Source of the DNA: Flavilitoribacter nigricans DSM 23189 = NBRC 102662
GTDB taxonomy: Bacteria; Bacteroidota; Bacteroidia; Chitinophagales; Saprospiraceae
Direction of reading: 5' to 3'
NCBI RefSeq assembly: GCF_002646595.1
Contig: NZ_PDUD01000054.1
Coordinates: 1 to 64,000 of the forward strand
DNA length: 64,000 bases
Shown: piece after piece, positions 27,677 to 36,636 of the stretch
Numbering within the stretch: position 1 is the stretch's first letter
Layout of the letters: each line of letters begins with the position of its first letter
Notes under the pieces: model-generated
Seen by the model: only the letters and a program-made list of their open reading frames with translations
Told to the model about the DNA's origin: nothing
The model's database searches: none
Translations under genes and position numbers: made by a program

Positions 27677-28816
27677 TTACTTTCCTAAAAGAATGTCTTC
27701 ATAAACTTTCTCTATTGCCTTTGCGGTCTTATCCGGAGAAAAACCCGCTACAACCTGATCACTTAATTGCTGAGGGTCCGGGCGGTCTTTCATTAACTGT
27801 TCAAGCAGCAAAGGCACCAGATCAGCTTCCTTGTCAACAATGCTCACTCCTACAAAAGGCCGCGCTTCCAAAATGTTGTTGCACCGGAGCATCACTACGG
27901 GCACACCACTGGCCAGTGCTTCTACCGGAGCCAGTCCAAAAGATTCGGCAAGACTAGTCGATACGTATAGGTCAGCCGATCTAAATGCCGCAGCCAACTC
28001 CGGTGGGGACAAAGCCCCGGTAAATCGGACTCGCTCCGCAATCCCCAACTGTTCGGACAAGCGATTAAGTGACCGTAACCGGGGGCCATTCCCAACGATC
28101 ACCAGCTTAAGGGGGAGCTGGTGAGCAAGACGGGCAAAACTCTGGAGCAGACCGGTATAATTCTTTCTGGGTATCAAACTGCCTACAGAAATGATCGTCT
28201 TTATCTGTTTTGGTCCTTCTGCGACTGCGGTCGGATTAAATATTTCCGTATCCACCATATTGGGGATTACTTCTACCCCGGATACGAACGATTGCATGGC
28301 ATTGGCGAGTGCCGGACTTACCGCTATAACTTTTTCCGCATCTCTGTATATGGAGGCCAAATCTCCTCTCCAATGAGTCGGCAACTTATCGCTTATAAAG
28401 CCACTGTAGTGTTCCGTCAGCAGGTAAGGGATCTGGTACCTTTCGGAAAGGTATCGAGCGGCAGCCCCTCCTACAAAACTGTGTGCATGCAGCAGGTCCG
28501 GGAGTTGCCCATTGATCCGGACAAAATATTGCAATAGGCGATCCCAGTGTGCAAACCAGATTGATCGCAGCGGCCGAATTCGTTTAGGAGGAGTAAAAGC
28601 CCGAAGTCGATAAGTAGGGACCTCTTTATCGTTGGACAAAGAGAAGTCAGGTGCGCTTCTCATAAATGGCAGGCGGTCTTCATCAAACGATAAAACACTT
28701 ATATTTAAGCCAGTAGCCCGCAGAGCCTGTGCCTGCAGTCTGATAAAATTTCCAGCATATGGATCACCTACCCGGGGATACCAGGCCGGGATGATCACAA
28801 TGTTTTTATTATCCAA
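27677..28816 (-). CDS. GT4-family glycosyltransferase
   Basis: The 379-residue GT-B protein starts NIVIIPAWYP and has LLHAHSFVGG, ISVGSLIPRKNYTGLLQSF, VIVGNGPRL and the donor-site region EALASGVPVV. The usual Gly-x-x-Glu after the donor site is replaced by CNNILEARPF, a small deviation. The start codon is TTG at 28816, and no ATG is available. Position 28816 is also the first base of the divergent GT2 gene's ATG. Function as an inner-membrane sugar transferase in glycan assembly is inferred from family and context. Confidence 0.85.
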   Translation of the reverse strand: MDNKNIVIIPAWYPRVGDPYAGNFIRLQAQALRATGLNISVLSFDEDRLPFMRSAPDFSLSNDKEVPTYRLRAFTPPKRIRPLRSIWFAHWDRLLQYFVRINGQLPDLLHAHSFVGGAAARYLSERYQIPYLLTEHYSGFISDKLPTHWRGDLASIYRDAEKVIAVSPALANAMQSFVSGVEVIPNMVDTEIFNPTAVAEGPKQIKTIISVGSLIPRKNYTGLLQSFARLAHQLPLKLVIVGNGPRLRSLNRLSEQLGIAERVRFTGALSPPELAAAFRSADLYVSTSLAESFGLAPVEALASGVPVVMLRCNNILEARPFVGVSIVDKEADLVPLLLEQLMKDRPDPQQLSDQVVAGFSPDKTAKAIEKVYEDILLGK

Positions 28817-29730
28817 TGAAAGATCCTTTAGTGTCAGTCGTTATTCCGAATTACAATAACCAGGTCGGTCTGGAACGGTGCCTGAATGCGGTGTTCAAAC
28901 AGACTTATTCTCCTGGCCAAACCGAAGTCATTGTCGTAGACAATGATTCGGACGACCAATCAGTGAAAATTAGCAAAAAATTTCCGCTTAGGCTGCTGAT
29001 CAGACCGGAATATCGCAGTCCCTATTGGTGCAGAAATGCCGGCATTCAGCAGGCCAAGGGAGAATATCTGGTTTTGTTGGATTCCAATTGTGTTCCTAGC
29101 CCCGATTGGCTCAGAGCCGGCGTCCAGGCTCTAAACAATTCCGGCGCTTCCGTCGTTACTGGCCCGGTCCGGTTTCAGTTTTCTCTCAATCCCTCTTTTG
29201 CGGAAAAGATCGACTATCTGTATTCCGTGATCAGGGCCGAAGATATACCCCATGCGACCGGATTACCGGCAACGCACCTGTTTATAAGGGCCCCGTTATT
29301 CCGGGATCTCGGTTTATTCATCCCTCACATCCGTTCACTCGGTGATATAGAATGGACGAACCGTGCTCATCAGAAAGGATATACCTTTGGTTTTGCCGAA
29401 TCAGCCATTGTGGATTATCCGGCCAAAAACTGGAAGAAAGCTATTGAAAAAATGGTAAGACTGGGGGGTGGGAAAAAAGAATTGTGGGTTGCCGGAGGAA
29501 GATCGGTTTATACGCTCCAATGGTGGGGAATGATAGTCAAAAATCTATTGCCGCCGTCAAATTCTTTCTTTCGGGATATGCAGCAACGCAATTTGCAAGA
29601 GAAGACGGAATTGCCGAAACTAAGCCTGTGGCTCGGGCTTTGGGGCATAAAAATATGTCGGGCTATAGGAATGATCAGCAAACGGACCATTGCTTTCCCC
29701 GCTCGTACTCCTGGAAGATCTTCAGAATAG
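28816..29730 (+). CDS. GT2-family glycosyltransferase
   Basis: A 304-residue GT-A enzyme: VSVVIPNYNNQVGLERCLNAV at 6-26, EVIVVDNDSDD, then the DxD-like LDSN (about 93-96, KGEYLVLLDSNCVPSPDW). SLGDIEWTNRAHQKGY is the acceptor/base region. Inverting transfer from a nucleotide sugar is the family's chemistry. Its 3' end overlaps the convergent WbqC gene by 56 bases, and its ATG shares one base with the divergent glycosyltransferase start. Confidence 0.85.
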   Translation: MKDPLVSVVIPNYNNQVGLERCLNAVFKQTYSPGQTEVIVVDNDSDDQSVKISKKFPLRLLIRPEYRSPYWCRNAGIQQAKGEYLVLLDSNCVPSPDWLRAGVQALNNSGASVVTGPVRFQFSLNPSFAEKIDYLYSVIRAEDIPHATGLPATHLFIRAPLFRDLGLFIPHIRSLGDIEWTNRAHQKGYTFGFAESAIVDYPAKNWKKAIEKMVRLGGGKKELWVAGGRSVYTLQWWGMIVKNLLPPSNSFFRDMQQRNLQEKTELPKLSLWLGLWGIKICRAIGMISKRTIAFPARTPGRSSE

Positions 29731-30415
29731 CATCTTCACCGATATTCATTAGAGCATCAATAACCGAAAGCCCGTTCAACCAGGGGCCCTGAAATTGGGA
29801 ATAAGGATACTGCTCGAGAAAAGGATAAAGGTCCTGATATTTCAGGTCTATACCTGCGGATAAAAATTGTCCCGGATCTTGGTATTTCCGACCTCCGGCG
29901 CCGCTGATATATGCTTCGCCACCCCTATACCGGACCAGAGCCAGCAGGTAATCCGGTCCCTTTCCGGAGACCGGTATGGAAGCTGCATTTATGAATTGGC
30001 AATCCAATCCTAACATTTGACTGACTTCTTGTACCAGGTAAATGTTCCAGTTACTCAGCAATTCAAATTCAAAAGCATGCTGAAACCAGGCTTCCAACGC
30101 GGGAAAATATTTTTCAAAAAACGGTGCCTTCCGGTAGCTATCAATAAGGCAATTTAGATGACGGGCCGGCCAGTCCTGAAGATGATTAATTTCCAGGGCC
30201 TTTATTGCTGTCCCCAGGTGGTGTTTTTTGACCGGTACCGAAAGATAACTCTTGTCTGTCTGTCCAAACCCGTTTCTTCGGGACGTACGAGCGGTATAAC
30301 TTCCTTTGGAATAAGCGACATCGTCCAGAAAAATGAATTGATCAGCAGCAAATATTTTATAAAAATAGCCCAGCCAGGGAAGGTAATTGGGCTGATGGAT
30401 CGCAACGCGTTTCAT
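29675..30415 (-). CDS. WbqC-family protein
   Basis: The 246-residue protein begins MKRVAIHQPNYLPWLGYFYK and contains FLDDVAYSKGSYTAR and YISGAGGRKYQDPGQF, the standard WbqC signatures. WbqC-like proteins occur in O-antigen and capsule clusters and are thought to modify amino sugars, for example by attaching amino acids, but the reaction is not well established. It follows the PIG-L deacetylase gene by 112 bases on the same strand, a pairing that would fit deacetylation and re-acylation of an amino sugar. Its last 56 bases overlap the convergent GT2 gene. Confidence 0.85.
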   Translation of the reverse strand: MKRVAIHQPNYLPWLGYFYKIFAADQFIFLDDVAYSKGSYTARTSRRNGFGQTDKSYLSVPVKKHHLGTAIKALEINHLQDWPARHLNCLIDSYRKAPFFEKYFPALEAWFQHAFEFELLSNWNIYLVQEVSQMLGLDCQFINAASIPVSGKGPDYLLALVRYRGGEAYISGAGGRKYQDPGQFLSAGIDLKYQDLYPFLEQYPYSQFQGPWLNGLSVIDALMNIGEDAILKIFQEYERGKQWSVC

Positions 30416-30527
30416 TTCTTTAACCGTAATACCTCGTCATTTAAAGCAGTCGGAGTCCTAATCAATACAGCGTGTAGACAATCTTCAGCATGCAAGGCAA
30501 AAAAGGAAGGATCAGGTCGAAGAACTG

Positions 30528-31160
30528 TTAGAGGATGATCCGGATGACCTCAAAGGCCTCAGCGTATTTTACATTGATTTGAGTCCCCCGAACGGTAGCC
30601 AGCGAGCGAATAAATTCCGGGTTCATATAAAGTCGTTCCTGTTGGGTTTTATAAGCTTTCAAAGCCCTGACTTTGGTATCCAGATGGGTTTCTTCCAGTT
30701 CGACAAAGCAATCCGTACTAAAGGCCAAATTGTTCCAGATGAGTTCGTACCCAAATAAGCAGGAATTTTTGAAAGCCCGGACTCCTTCGTGGTAAATAGT
30801 AGAATGATCCTGATGGATATCTTTGGAACTCGGTAAGAATACCATTTCCGGTCGAATGATCAGCCGTAAACGAATGAGTTCTTCCAGGATCTCCTGCCGC
30901 ATATAATTCAGTTTTCGGACCTGATATTTGTAAACAAATACCTGTTTTTCCGGAATTCCCAGGATCTCCGTTGCTACTCGAACCTCTTTTTCTAACTGGT
31001 TACGGGCGAAGCCTTCCGGTACTGACGCCTCCGCAGTAGAAAAAGCTACATAGAATACCTGCGCCCCTTCAGAAACTGCCCGGGCAATGGTACCACCACA
31101 CCCGAGTTCGCCATCATCCGTATGTGGAGCAAGGATCAGAATTTTTTTATTTGCTAACAA
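30528..31160 (-). CDS. PIG-L/LmbE-family N-deacetylase
   Basis: The 210-residue protein has the zinc-binding motif APHTDDGELGCGG (His13, Asp15, Asp16) and the second-half HQDHSTIYHEG with the third ligand His. This is the PIG-L fold, which removes N-acetyl groups from GlcNAc-containing substrates. The start is a TTG at 31160, overlapping the upstream glycosyltransferase by 14 bases, so the two are probably translationally coupled. With WbqC downstream, the likely substrate is an N-acetylated sugar or lipid-linked sugar in this locus. Confidence 0.85.
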   Translation of the reverse strand: MLANKKILILAPHTDDGELGCGGTIARAVSEGAQVFYVAFSTAEASVPEGFARNQLEKEVRVATEILGIPEKQVFVYKYQVRKLNYMRQEILEELIRLRLIIRPEMVFLPSSKDIHQDHSTIYHEGVRAFKNSCLFGYELIWNNLAFSTDCFVELEETHLDTKVRALKAYKTQQERLYMNPEFIRSLATVRGTQINVKYAEAFEVIRIIL

Positions 31161-32472
31161 TGTCCCTGTTTTGTTGGATTAAGGCATCAAAAAAGGAGCG
31201 GAACTGATGCTCTGTGCTCATGGTACGAGCAAGATCTCGGTTTTTAGGCCAAATTTCGGGAACACCATTTTTCCAGGAGCAGTATCGGGCCAGGATAAAC
31301 TCTTTAAGGACACCAATATTTTTTTCCTCATTATACAATAGTAGTCCTGCAGCAAGTCGATTAAAAAAAATTTCCTGTTCTTCATCTTTTTCCCCGTTGA
31401 TAATGGATACGATCGCATTCCCACTAGCCAAATACTCATAGATCTTGCTGGAAATATCTCCCTTTTGGTCCTTACTACTAAAAGCCAGGGAAATATTGAT
31501 CGCACTAGCCCGTTGCAATTCCCTGCTGGCGGCCAGAGATAACATACCACGAATATGGCCTTGGTCTTGCAATTTCTTTTCTCGGACCCATTCCTGCCAG
31601 TATTCCGGTGTTGGCCCGGCATAAGTCAATTTAATTTCTCGACCATCTATAGCTCCATCACGGATCAATTGCCGGACTGCTTCAAATATTAATGCTCCAT
31701 TTTGCTCTCCAGGATAGATGCGACCGGTGTAAGAAAGCACGAATTTTTTTTCGTCCAAAGCACTGGAATTGGAGTTGGACTGGGGAATACCGTTTCTTAA
31801 CAGGCTAACATTTCCTCCCAATGCGGCCAGCTTTTCTTTCAGCCCGCTGGATACAGTAGTTATTTTATCTGCCGTTGTCAGCATTTTTTTGTTAAACCAA
31901 ACCTGTAACGGCCAAAACAGCAACTGCCGTCCGTTCTTTTCATCGAGATGCAGATCCCGGTAATCTGCTACCCAGACGATATGCTGAAATCTTTTTTTGA
32001 GCAGATAGGCGATCACATGATCGGAATAGGGCCGAAATGTACTGAAGATATGGGTAATCCCGTTCTTTTCAACCAATCGCTTTCCCGCCAGAAACCCCTG
32101 GATAATATACACCAATCCACCATCTCCTATCAGGATATTAAAGGGGAAACTATCGATCCATCTACGGAGCCGCTTTCCCCAAAATGTTCTTTTAGTCCGG
32201 CCGGATATGAATGGTTGGTTATTTGGAACGTTTCTTTGGGTGGTCAGATATCGGATATCCAGAGCCGGTACTTCGGTAATGTCCACTTCATCCACCCTTA
32301 AGTCAGGATCGGTTGAAAAATAGCAGCGATTACGGGTAGTAATAGCAAAAACCTCGGAAAAATAATGCGGTGCAAGCCGGCAGATGTAATGTACACGCAA
32401 AGCTCCCGGGACCTTTACTGGAGGGAAATTATAATATATGATCAGGAGTTTTGGCTTTTTTAGAACCGGCAT
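31147..32472 (-). CDS. GT4-like glycosyltransferase
   Basis: The 441-residue protein has a GT-B layout: KPKLLIIYYNFPPVKVPGALRVHYI at the start, WVADYRDLHLD, LSYTGRIYPGEQNGALIFEAV, and KIYEYLASGNAIVSII as the donor region. It matches the group annotated as glycosyltransferases in Bacteroidota exopolysaccharide clusters (start pattern YYNFPP..VPGALR). No signal or membrane segment is clear. It overlaps the PIG-L gene downstream by 14 bases and lies 91 bases from the glycosyltransferase upstream. Confidence 0.8.
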   Translation of the reverse strand: MPVLKKPKLLIIYYNFPPVKVPGALRVHYICRLAPHYFSEVFAITTRNRCYFSTDPDLRVDEVDITEVPALDIRYLTTQRNVPNNQPFISGRTKRTFWGKRLRRWIDSFPFNILIGDGGLVYIIQGFLAGKRLVEKNGITHIFSTFRPYSDHVIAYLLKKRFQHIVWVADYRDLHLDEKNGRQLLFWPLQVWFNKKMLTTADKITTVSSGLKEKLAALGGNVSLLRNGIPQSNSNSSALDEKKFVLSYTGRIYPGEQNGALIFEAVRQLIRDGAIDGREIKLTYAGPTPEYWQEWVREKKLQDQGHIRGMLSLAASRELQRASAINISLAFSSKDQKGDISSKIYEYLASGNAIVSIINGEKDEEQEIFFNRLAAGLLLYNEEKNIGVLKEFILARYCSWKNGVPEIWPKNRDLARTMSTEHQFRSFFDALIQQNRDIVSK

Positions 32473-32495
32473 AGATCAGGGACTGACTGAAAAAC

Positions 32496-32533
32496 AGATG
32501 CTACCATTTTCCGTATAGGGTATGATAGCATCT
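32496..32533. repeat. Inverted repeat GATGCTA/TAGCATC in an intergenic gap
   Basis: AGATGCTA (32496-32503) and TAGCATCT (32526-32533) are perfect inverted arms separated by 22 bases, in the 91-base gap between two glycosyltransferase genes. The same words appear in the gap at 34302-34343, so this may be a short interspersed element rather than a terminator. Confidence 0.45.
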
Positions 32534-32563
32534 ATTTTGTAATGACGGGTGATAATTGCCACG

Positions 32564-33742
32564 CTAGCCAGCATTTACCAATTCAAATGCTGGTTCTGCA
32601 ATAGGATTTGCCGGGTAGTCCGGCTGGCGGATACGGGCTCCGTGACACAACTGGACATAAGTTTCCACGATCAAACGCTCATCAAAACGATCCAGGGCAC
32701 GGGCGCGGGCGGCATCGCCCATACGCTGCACCTCCTGTTGATCTTTCTGGAAAAAATAATGCATGGCTTCGGCCAAAGCTCTGCTGTTTTTCACAGGTAC
32801 CAGTAATCCTGTTTTGTCACAGATCGCTTCCCGGCATCCGGCCACGTCAGTTGTAATGATCGGCTTACCCATTGCGAGGGCTTCCAGAATAGCCCGTGGC
32901 ATTCCTTCCCGGTAAGAAGGTAGTACCAGCACATCGCATTGCTTAATAAAAGGCCGTACATCGGCAGCGGCCCCTTGGTATTCAATATATCGTTGCTTAA
33001 TCCAATGCAGGAATTTCTCCCGGGGAACCGCATCCGGATTAGTAGAGGCCAGGTCGCCTACTACCCGACAGGAAACAGTTACCCCCCATTCCCGAAGATG
33101 AGCTGCGGCTTCTACAAACTCTTTTATACCCTTATCGTATAACAAACGTCCAATGAAGAGAAAAGTAAAGGTGGTATCCGTTTGGGGTTTGGGCAACGGC
33201 CTAAAATAATTCGTATTAACGCCGGAACCATTGACTACACCGCTACAACTTTTGGGGACAATCCCAAGTCGATCAAACAATTCGCGATCATCCCGATTAT
33301 GGAAGATCACGCAATCCAGACCGGAAAAGGCGTAGCGGTACAACTGGATCGTCAGTTTATTAAGCCAATGCCCGTGCAGAAAAGTATATCCCAATCCAGT
33401 GACCGTTGGAATGCTACGTATACCAGCCCATTTGGCAGCTATACTTCCAAAAATGTTGGGCTTGATCGTGAAATGAAGAATGGCTTCCGGTCGCTCGGTC
33501 CGATAGATCCGGAACAATTCCCACAAAAGCAGAATACTTCGGAAAAGGCCTCTTCCCTGGGGATTTAGATTCCGGAGTGGTATATGCCGAACAGTCGGCA
33601 GTTGCTGTAAATAGTGGATATAGGTATCCACGGGAGCGACCACCACCACTTCCGTACCTTCCCTTACCAGTTTTCTCAAAATACCCAACCGAAAATTATA
33701 GATATTCCAGGTGGTATTGGCAACGACAATAACCTTTTTCAA
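32564..33742 (-). CDS. GT4-family glycosyltransferase (PglA/CapM-like)
   Basis: The 392-residue protein begins KKVIVVANTTWNIYNFRLGIL and contains LHFTIKPNIFGSIAAKWAG, PTVTGLGYTFLHG, FLFIGRLLYDKGIKEFVEAA and the donor site EALAMGKPIITTDVAGCREAI. The first two motifs are typical of the PglA-like GT4 group, which adds GalNAc or related sugars to an undecaprenyl-diphosphate-bacillosamine type acceptor. That fits the bacillosamine-like genes further upstream, but the exact sugar is inference. The start codon is TTG at 33742. Confidence 0.85.
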   Translation of the reverse strand: MKKVIVVANTTWNIYNFRLGILRKLVREGTEVVVVAPVDTYIHYLQQLPTVRHIPLRNLNPQGRGLFRSILLLWELFRIYRTERPEAILHFTIKPNIFGSIAAKWAGIRSIPTVTGLGYTFLHGHWLNKLTIQLYRYAFSGLDCVIFHNRDDRELFDRLGIVPKSCSGVVNGSGVNTNYFRPLPKPQTDTTFTFLFIGRLLYDKGIKEFVEAAAHLREWGVTVSCRVVGDLASTNPDAVPREKFLHWIKQRYIEYQGAAADVRPFIKQCDVLVLPSYREGMPRAILEALAMGKPIITTDVAGCREAICDKTGLLVPVKNSRALAEAMHYFFQKDQQEVQRMGDAARARALDRFDERLIVETYVQLCHGARIRQPDYPANPIAEPAFELVNAG

Positions 33743-33836
33743 TTTGTCACTATTTTTCCCTTTGCCGTTTTGGGGGTTAGTTCAATGGCAAAGTCTTCAA
33801 AAATATTTGTTTTCTCAGTTTGAAATCCTGTTCAAC

Positions 33837-34208
33837 TCAAACAAGTTCTTTATGGGCTTGTCTAATAGTGTCTTTATAGGCTTGCGGAAGGATAATCCCA
33901 TCGAGTTCTTCAACGGTAAAAGTACCGATGGCAAAACTCTCTTCGCTGATGCGAAGCTGATCGATGGTCGCAGTGGTGAGGCAGCTGTAAATAACGATGA
34001 ATACATCAACGGTATTCATCACCCTGATTGTCAGAGTTTTTAGTAATTGGTGAGGTTGTACGAGGATGGACAGTTCTTCTTCTATTTCCCGAACTAAACA
34101 GTCCGGAACGGTTTCTCTTTTTTTAAGCTTGCCCCCCGGCAGATCCCATTCGTCTCTTTCGTTTTTTAAAAGTATTACCTTTTCTTCAATAAAACAAACA
34201 CCTTTCAC
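33837..34208 (-). CDS. NUDIX hydrolase, start uncertain
   Basis: The Nudix box reads GKLKKRETVPDCLVREIEEE with the REIEEE core intact, but the Gly of the consensus tail (EExGU) is Ser here (EELSI). A GTG at 34208 gives 123 residues. The frame stays open upstream for 28 more codons to 34292 and reads RTLGQLIPSDVFAPRFPVS, which looks like genuine Nudix N-terminal sequence, yet no ATG, GTG or TTG is present there. The real start may be a rare codon such as ATC at 34292, or the gene may have lost its start. Hydrolysis of a nucleoside-diphosphate compound is the family's chemistry. Confidence 0.7.
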   Translation of the reverse strand: MKGVCFIEEKVILLKNERDEWDLPGGKLKKRETVPDCLVREIEEELSILVQPHQLLKTLTIRVMNTVDVFIVIYSCLTTATIDQLRISEESFAIGTFTVEELDGIILPQAYKDTIRQAHKELV

Positions 34209-34301
34209 GGAAACCGGAAAACGCGGGGCAAAAACATCCGAAGGGATGAGTTGACCGAGGGTACGTAGAAATATTTTTACTAATGATTTGATACTCCTAT
34301 G

Positions 34302-34343
34302 CCATGATGCTCTGATACCGTGATGCTTTGATCATAGCATCTC
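34302..34343. repeat. Degenerate ATGATGCTCTGATAC / GATGCTTTGAT repeats
   Basis: The plus strand reads CCATGATGCTCTGATACCG followed by TGATGCTTTGATCATAGCATC, two near-copies of a GATGCTnTGAT unit, with an inverted copy (AGCATC) closing a small hairpin (GATGCT at 34323-34328, AGCATC at 34337-34342). It lies directly upstream of the Nudix gene whose start codon is missing. Confidence 0.5.
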
Positions 34344-34363
34344 TGGATCTCAGTATTATAGAA

Positions 34364-36295
34364 TCAAATAACCTTTTCGCTCGTGTCCAGTTTTGAAAAT
34401 GCCGAATTCTGGCTGGTAAATTCCGGTACAATCGCTTTCATTTGGCGAACCAGTTCCAGCCGGGGATGTCCATCCCGGGCAAGCTCAATCAGAAAGAGGA
34501 TCTGTTCTTTCATCGTTTCGTGATCGTTCTGGCGGACGGCCGCCTTGCGGATTTTCGGGTGGTGGGTCGGTATGAGGCCCTCCTGTTCGTCGAGCAATTC
34601 TTCACGTAGTTTTTCACCGGGACGTAATCCCGTAAACTTTATCTCTATATCCTTGCCCGGGGTAAGTCCGGCCATTTGGATCATTTTTCGCGCCAGATCA
34701 ACGATCCGGACCGGTTTCCCCATATCAAAGATGAAGATCTCTCCTCCTTTGCCCATAACTCCGGCTTCCAGTACCAGCTGACAGGCTTCGGGAATGGTCA
34801 TAAAGAAGCGCGTAACTTCTTCGTGGGTGACGGTAACGGGTTCCCGGTTTTCGATCTGTTTCTTAAAGATCGGGATCACCGAACCGTTCGATCCCAACAC
34901 ATTACCAAAACGGGTAGTAATGAATTGCGTACGGGTACGGGAAACGTAATTCAGGGACTGTACATAGATCTCAGCGATGCGTTTGGAAGCGCCCATGACG
35001 TTGCTGGGATTCACTACTTTATCCGTAGATATCATTACAAATTTACGGACGCCGTATTCCGCCGACAGATCGGCCAGACACTGTGTACCGTGTATATTGG
35101 TCTTTACCGCCTCTTCCGGAAATGTCTCCATGATGGGCACGTGTTTGTAAGCGGCCGCGTGGAATACGTACTCCGGCTGGTATCTTTCAAACACTTCTCT
35201 CAACTTGCGGTCATCACATACACTACCGATGATCGCCTTAAAACGCCCGGCCTGGACTTCATGCTTAAGCGCCAGCCCGATCTCGGCAAGAGGTGTTTCC
35301 GCCTGATCCAAGCCAACGATCATCCGGGGATCATAACGCAAGAGTTGTCGCACGATCTCACTGCCGATGGAGCCGGCACAACCGGTTACCAAAACGACCT
35401 TTCCGCTGATCGAACGACTGATGCCGATCTCATTTAATTTGATCGGTTCCCGGTTCAGCAAATCTTCAAAACGAATATCCTGCAACTGACCGAGCTTCAG
35501 TTTATCGTTGAGCCACACTTCGGTCGGTGGTGCTTTCAGCACTTTTACCTTGTGTTCCAGACAATCGTTGATGAATTCAATCCGACGTTCTTCGGGCAAT
35601 TGGTTGATACCAATAATAGCTACCTTGACATCATATTTCTTAATAACCGAAGCAAAGGATTTACGTGGGTTGAAAACCTGCAAACCATTTAGCAGTTTTT
35701 TATGAACCTGGGTATTATCATCGAAAAAAGCTACCGGACGGTAGTTGTGATTACTGTTGGAACGCAGTACCCTTTCGAGAATGGCCCCCATTTCTCCGGC
35801 GCCGAAAATAACCGTATTCAGCCTCGATTTACGGGTATCCCGTAGCTGATTGAACACCAGTCTCAGCAAAACGCGGAAAAAGACTGCAAAAGCTAAAAGC
35901 AGCAGGGCATCCACCGTAATAATGGAGAGCGCTTCGCCTTCCGGTAATATTTTGGGAAACAGGATCTGTATACCCAGAAATAGCGAAGAAGAGGTCACTA
36001 CCGCGTAAAATAGATTCTTTACATCCTTTTCTCCGATGTAACGGATAATAATGGAAAAAGTCCGGAATGAAATGAATGCGGCCAGGCGAAAGGCCATCAG
36101 AATGGGCAAGGCCCATCCCCACATTAAGGAAGCCCGGTCCAGATCAAATTTCCCGATAATGAGCACAGCCAGCAGGAAAGATAAAAAAGAGAATAAGAGA
36201 TCGAATCCCAGGATCAGGGATTTGGTCACGTAGCCGGCGATCGGACGGGTTTTAAGTGTTTTTTGACTGATTTTTGAGATCATAGTTGCTAGCAT
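34364..36295 (-). CDS. FlaA1/CapD/PglF-type UDP-sugar 4,6-dehydratase (membrane)
   Basis: About 643 residues. The N-terminus has four membrane helices (about 28-50, 64-80, 98-118, 128-150), then a first Rossmann-like domain (TVIFGAGEMG, 163-172) and the catalytic SDR domain with TGCAGSIGSE (306-315), ISTDKVVNP (424-432) and VMGASKR (435-441) in which Met replaces the usual Tyr. This is the layout of PglF/WbpM/CapD enzymes that convert UDP-GlcNAc to the 4-keto-6-deoxy sugar, the first step to bacillosamine or related sugars. The frame opens with GTG at 36301; ATGs at 36295 and 36283 are alternatives. It pairs functionally with the DegT and PglD-like genes upstream. Confidence 0.9.
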   Translation of the reverse strand: MLATMISKISQKTLKTRPIAGYVTKSLILGFDLLFSFLSFLLAVLIIGKFDLDRASLMWGWALPILMAFRLAAFISFRTFSIIIRYIGEKDVKNLFYAVVTSSSLFLGIQILFPKILPEGEALSIITVDALLLLAFAVFFRVLLRLVFNQLRDTRKSRLNTVIFGAGEMGAILERVLRSNSNHNYRPVAFFDDNTQVHKKLLNGLQVFNPRKSFASVIKKYDVKVAIIGINQLPEERRIEFINDCLEHKVKVLKAPPTEVWLNDKLKLGQLQDIRFEDLLNREPIKLNEIGISRSISGKVVLVTGCAGSIGSEIVRQLLRYDPRMIVGLDQAETPLAEIGLALKHEVQAGRFKAIIGSVCDDRKLREVFERYQPEYVFHAAAYKHVPIMETFPEEAVKTNIHGTQCLADLSAEYGVRKFVMISTDKVVNPSNVMGASKRIAEIYVQSLNYVSRTRTQFITTRFGNVLGSNGSVIPIFKKQIENREPVTVTHEEVTRFFMTIPEACQLVLEAGVMGKGGEIFIFDMGKPVRIVDLARKMIQMAGLTPGKDIEIKFTGLRPGEKLREELLDEQEGLIPTHHPKIRKAAVRQNDHETMKEQILFLIELARDGHPRLELVRQMKAIVPEFTSQNSAFSKLDTSEKVI

Positions 36296-36301
36296 CTTCA
36301 C

Positions 36302-36636
36302 AAAAGATAACGCAGTGGGCCACCGTATGAGACTCGGGAAAACTTATGGATTCGCAGTTCCGGGGTAAACTGCTAAACCGAAAAGCTCCTGTTGACAAAC
36401 TGGTTAACCACCTGATTGAGATAAACTGATCAAATAACCGTTATCGGGTCAATTTTAGTATTATCGTTCTTGAATTCTGCTTGGGTGCTCTGGACTATCT
36501 TCGCCTCCTTATATCAATGAAGGTCGCTGTTCCCGCGTATAACTAAAAAAAGGGTACTAAAAGTTCGCTCGCAGGAAAAAGGTCCTCGATGAAGGACTCA
36601 ATAATTGTGTTTCGGGTAGTGTCTCAAAAGAAATGT
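36302..36636. other. Intergenic region between the aminotransferase and the dehydratase genes
   Basis: No gene is visible in these 335 bases. It contains a perfect 10-base palindrome TGGTTAACCA (36401-36410), a small GCAGTT/AACTGC hairpin (36354-36373) and a GTCCT/AGGAC hairpin (36582-36597). None has a T-run, and no TAnnTTTG box was found on the minus strand. It may hold an operator or simply be a spacer inside the long transcript. Confidence 0.4.

Noticed and set aside
29675-29730. Possible frameshift or mis-assembly where the GT2 and WbqC genes overlap by 56 bases
   Set aside because: Both proteins keep normal C-termini through the overlap, so a genuine convergent overlap is the simpler explanation.
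36401-36410. Perfect palindrome TGGTTAACCA as an operator
   Set aside because: A single 10-base palindrome with no second copy, promoter or regulator gene nearby; could occur by chance.
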